Below are positions 62,159-64,000 of a DNA stretch of 64,000 nucleotides, in pieces (the first letter of the stretch is position 1; each line of letters opens with the position of its first letter). The stretch is from Variovorax paradoxus (lineage in GTDB: Bacteria > Pseudomonadota > Gammaproteobacteria > Burkholderiales > Burkholderiaceae_C). The notes under the pieces are model-generated. The model worked only from the letters and a program-made list of their open reading frames with translations, ran no database searches and was not told where the DNA came from. Both the position numbers and the translations under genes were made by a program. The DNA lies in NCBI RefSeq assembly GCF_018614955.1, contig NZ_JAGGNV010000035.1:106911-170910 (forward strand), in the 5' to 3' direction.

Positions 62159-63073
62159 ATGAACAGCTTTTTGGCCGCTTCGTGTCGCTGCGCCGCTCGC
62201 ATGGCTCTGTGCATTGCATGGGGCGCCTGGGCGCTCGGCGCGCAGGCGGGCCCGCAAGAGGCCGGTTCTGCGCAGGGCTTGCGCGAGTTGCACCACAAGC
62301 TGGCCGGCCAGCTCGCGCGCAGCCCGCTGAAGCGGCCCATGCATCTGGAATCGGTCGAAACGGAGAACGGGCTGCAGGGCGATATCTATGCCGTCGTCGA
62401 TCACCCGCTGGGGGACGTGCGCGCTGCACTCGCCAACGCGCCGCAGTGGTGCGAGATGCTGCTGCTGCACGTCAACAACCGGCGCTGCCGCGTGGCTCGG
62501 CGGCCGGATGGCGACGTGCTCACGCTCAGCGTGGTGCGGCGCTACGACCAGCCGGTGGAGCAGGCCTTCGAGCTCGACTTCGTCCATCGCACGGCCAGCG
62601 CCGCGCGCGACTATCTCGCGGTCGACCTGTCGGCGGAGGCGGGGCCGCTCGGCACCAGCCGCTACCGCGTGATGCTCGAAGCCACGCCGCTCGGCGCGCG
62701 CCAGACCTTCCTGCACTTCGGCTATGCCTACGAGCACAACATGATGGCGCGCTACGCCACCATGGCCTACCTCGCGACCTTCGGCAGCCACAAGGTGGGC
62801 TTCACCGTGGTCGGCAAGACGCCCGACGGCCAGCCCGAATACATCCGCGGACTGCGCGGCCTGATGGAGCGCAACGCGATGCGCTACTTCCTCACCCTCG
62901 ATGCCTATCTGGCCGGCCTCGGGGTGCCGGCGCCGGAGCGCTCGGAGAAGCGCCTGCAGCGCTGGTTCGAGGCCATCGAGCAATATCCGGCGCAGTTGCA
63001 CGAGGTCGACCTCGCGACCTACCTCGCGCACAAGCAAGAAGACCGGCAGCGAGACTCCGGCGCCGTGCGCTGA
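62159..63073 (+). CDS. Exported protein of unknown function
   Basis: A 304-residue protein with an N-terminal signal (ARMALCIAWGAWALGAQA, cleavage near residue 30). The rest suggests a START/SRPBCC-like lipid-binding fold: LQGDIYAVVDHPLGDVRAALANAPQWCEMLLLHVNNRRC, then paired beta strands SRYRVMLEATPLGARQTFLHFGYAYEHN. Two cysteines may form a disulfide. I recognise it only as a conserved periplasmic protein of this order. An inner ATG at 62201 is another possible start. The fold call is inference. Confidence 0.75.
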   Translation: MNSFLAASCRCAARMALCIAWGAWALGAQAGPQEAGSAQGLRELHHKLAGQLARSPLKRPMHLESVETENGLQGDIYAVVDHPLGDVRAALANAPQWCEMLLLHVNNRRCRVARRPDGDVLTLSVVRRYDQPVEQAFELDFVHRTASAARDYLAVDLSAEAGPLGTSRYRVMLEATPLGARQTFLHFGYAYEHNMMARYATMAYLATFGSHKVGFTVVGKTPDGQPEYIRGLRGLMERNAMRYFLTLDAYLAGLGVPAPERSEKRLQRWFEAIEQYPAQLHEVDLATYLAHKQEDRQRDSGAVR

Positions 63074-63093
63074 AGGGCCTGTTAACAGGCCCT
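63074..63093. terminator. Palindromic hairpin between converging genes
   Basis: AGGGCCTG and CAGGCCCT form a perfect 8-base stem around TTAA, directly after the stop of the plus-strand gene and overlapping the stop of the universal stress gene. No T tract follows on either strand. Confidence 0.45.
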
Positions 63094-63538
63094 ACCGCAG
63101 CACCAGCACCGGCGTGTGCGAGTGCGTCAGCACGTGCAGCGTTTCGCTGCCCATCAGCAGGCGCTTGATGCCGCGCCGGCCGTGAGAGGCCATGACAATC
63201 AGGTCGCAGCGGTAGCTGCGGGCGGCTTCGATGATGGCTTCCGAGACCAGCTCGGACTTCATGACGACGGCCTTGGTGCTCTCGACGCCCTTGGCGAGCG
63301 CCTTTTCCTTCACCGCATCGACCACGCGCTGCGCTTCGGCATCGGCCTGCTCCTGCAGTCGCGTGACTTCCATCTGGTTCAACAGCAGCGAGCCTTCGAA
63401 GTAGCCGGTGGGGTAGTGGTGCACCACCTTGACGGCGACCAACTCGGCTTTCATCAGGATGGCCAGGTCGATCGCGCTGGTCACGGCTTGTTCCGAGAGC
63501 TCGGAACCGTCGGTGGCGACGAGTATGCGTTCATACAT
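63092..63538 (-). CDS. Universal stress protein (UspA family)
   Basis: A 148-residue single-domain Usp protein. It starts YERILVATDGSELSEQAV and ends with the ATP-binding signature ASHGRRGIKRLLMGSETLHVLTHSHTPVLVL (G-x2-G-x9-G-S). Such proteins bind ATP and help survive starvation or stress. A promoter TTGCCC (63606-63601), 17-base spacer and TAATCT (63583-63578) lies 40 bases upstream. Confidence 0.94.
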   Translation of the reverse strand: MYERILVATDGSELSEQAVTSAIDLAILMKAELVAVKVVHHYPTGYFEGSLLLNQMEVTRLQEQADAEAQRVVDAVKEKALAKGVESTKAVVMKSELVSEAIIEAARSYRCDLIVMASHGRRGIKRLLMGSETLHVLTHSHTPVLVLR

Positions 63539-63577
63539 GGCGGTCTCCCGGGCGGGAGGGGCCCCGCCCCTGCTTGC

Positions 63578-63606
63578 AGATTAATGCGCGGACCGGCGCC
63601 GGGCAA
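63578..63606 (-). promoter_or_regulatory. Candidate promoter of the universal stress gene
   Basis: On the minus strand TTGCCC (63606-63601) and TAATCT (63583-63578) are separated by 17 bases, a fair sigma-70 match. A GC-rich palindrome (GGGGCGGGG-CCCC) lies in the leader. Confidence 0.5.
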
Positions 63607-63736
63607 GGCATCCGGCGTGTTCTAGATGGGCCAGCCTAGGGCCTGAACAGGCCCAGCGTTTCACCGCAGCGTCACAAATCTTCGCCTTAATCCTCGGGCT
63701 CACGCGTGGTGCGCGGGCGATTCAGCGGGAACAACA

Positions 63737-63829
63737 ATGAACAAGCGATCGAGGATGGGGTGGCTGGCAGCGATGGCGGCCGGCGTGGTGGTGACGGCAT
63801 GCGGCGGCGGGGGAAGCGGTGGCGGGTGA
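63737..63829 (+). pseudogene. Lipoprotein gene truncated by an IS3-family element
   Basis: The frame starts MNKRSRMGWLAAMAAGVVVT with a lipobox VTAC, then GGGGSGGG, a linker usual in longer secreted lipoproteins of this family. The frame stops at a TGA that is the first three bases of the inserted element (63827). The remaining 30 residues hold only the signal peptide and linker. The original product cannot be told; the rest should lie beyond the element, outside the window. Confidence 0.7.
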
Positions 63830-64000
63830 CCTTGCCCCTGAAAAACGTACTCCATAGCTGATGGTCAAATCAGTGATTGGAGAGAAGAGATATGAGCAAG
63901 AGAAAAGACGGTCAGCCACGTGGCATGTACACGCTGGAATTCAAGCTGGAGGCCGTGCGACTGGTCAAAGGTGGGCAGGCGGCGTCGGTGACGGCCAAGG
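63827..64000 (+). mobile_element. IS3-family insertion sequence, left end (runs off window)
   Basis: The element begins TGACCTTGCCCCTGAAAAAC, a terminal inverted repeat of the TGACCT-CCCC type found in IS3-family elements. A 65-base leader and the first transposase frame follow. Only the left end is seen, so the exact group and target duplication cannot be checked here. Confidence 0.8.
63892..64000 (+). CDS. IS3-family transposase OrfA (3' end outside window)
   Basis: The first 36 residues, MSKRKDGQPRGMYTLEFKLE then AVRLVKGGQAASVTAK, match the N-terminus of the OrfA helix-turn-helix (HTH_Tnp_1) that binds the element ends. GGAGAGAAGAGA precedes the ATG. In this family OrfA is joined to the DDE catalytic OrfB by a -1 frameshift; that part is beyond the window. 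Confidence 0.85.
   Translation, partial: MSKRKDGQPRGMYTLEFKLEAVRLVKGGQAASVTAK

Noticed and set aside
63660..63690. Possible Pho box (GCGTCACAAATCTTCGCC) upstream of the truncated lipoprotein
   Set aside because: The first half-site is fair but the second matches too few positions, and the target gene is unknown.

Overview
The window is high-GC, densely packed chromosomal DNA from a betaproteobacterium of the order Burkholderiales. The best fit is family Comamonadaceae, close to Variovorax. The evidence is the wealth of Bug-type (tripartite tricarboxylate) solute-binding proteins, the gene order pilW-rodZ-ispG-hisS-yfgM-bamB-der-hfq-hflX-hflK-hflC-hisZ-purA, the sucA-odhB-lpdA-zapE order, and a GC-rich intercistronic repeat that I associate with this family. 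The genus is an inference. I found no tRNA, rRNA, CRISPR array or prophage. No gene-free stretch exceeds 300 bases; the longest are about 200 bases (36999-37204, 61019-61217, 63539-63736).

Bases 1-10606 form an accessory catabolic island, all on the plus strand. It holds the end of a LigA-type extradiol dioxygenase subunit, three Bug solute-binding proteins, a signal-less ModA-like protein, a LysR regulator, tricarballylate dehydrogenase TcuA with its electron-transfer partner TcuB, a class II aldolase/adducin-fold enzyme, a LigI-like amidohydrolase and a D-2-hydroxyacid dehydrogenase. Together they look like uptake and breakdown of a polycarboxylated, possibly aromatic, acid. The substrate is not known. 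A T-N11-A palindrome between lysR and tcuA is a likely operator.

Bases 10669-23280 carry propionyl-CoA synthetase, the 2-oxoglutarate dehydrogenase operon (sucA, odhB, lpdA), zapE with a translationally coupled charged secreted protein, a PP2C phosphatase on the minus strand, and a short DUF465 gene overlapping a DinG-type helicase. Bases 23318-28240 hold bamD, the divergent rluD, scpB-rluB and ndk. Bases 28260-44378 are a long housekeeping run: rlmN, pilW, rodZ-like, ispG, hisS, yfgM, bamB, der, hfq, hflX, hflK, hflC, a DUF2065 gene, hisZ, purA and a phosphoribosyltransferase. These link RNA modification, isoprenoid synthesis, outer-membrane assembly, ribosome biogenesis and membrane proteolysis.

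Bases 44463-57570 are a mosaic of short units: a VOC protein, an AraC regulator divergent from a cystathionine beta-lyase-like enzyme, tesA/ybbA divergent, rlmB, two tandem small heat-shock genes behind a sigma-32-like promoter, a small membrane protein, an aldo/keto reductase, a two-gene (split) chromate transporter, a YihY membrane protein, DUF924, a CHRD lipoprotein, and a patatin next to 3-hydroxybutyrate dehydrogenase. Bases 57560-64000 carry a MarR-GNAT fusion whose promoter is a near-perfect palindrome, a YgiQ radical SAM protein, a frameshifted EamA transporter behind a leader with a proline-rich small ORF, a periplasmic protein of unknown function, a universal stress protein, and a lipoprotein gene cut by an IS3-family element that runs off the end of the window.

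The points most worth a second look are the palindromic promoter at 58516-58549, the proline-rich leader at 61036-61201, the repeat that exactly fills three intercistronic gaps, and the catabolic island with its unassigned substrate.
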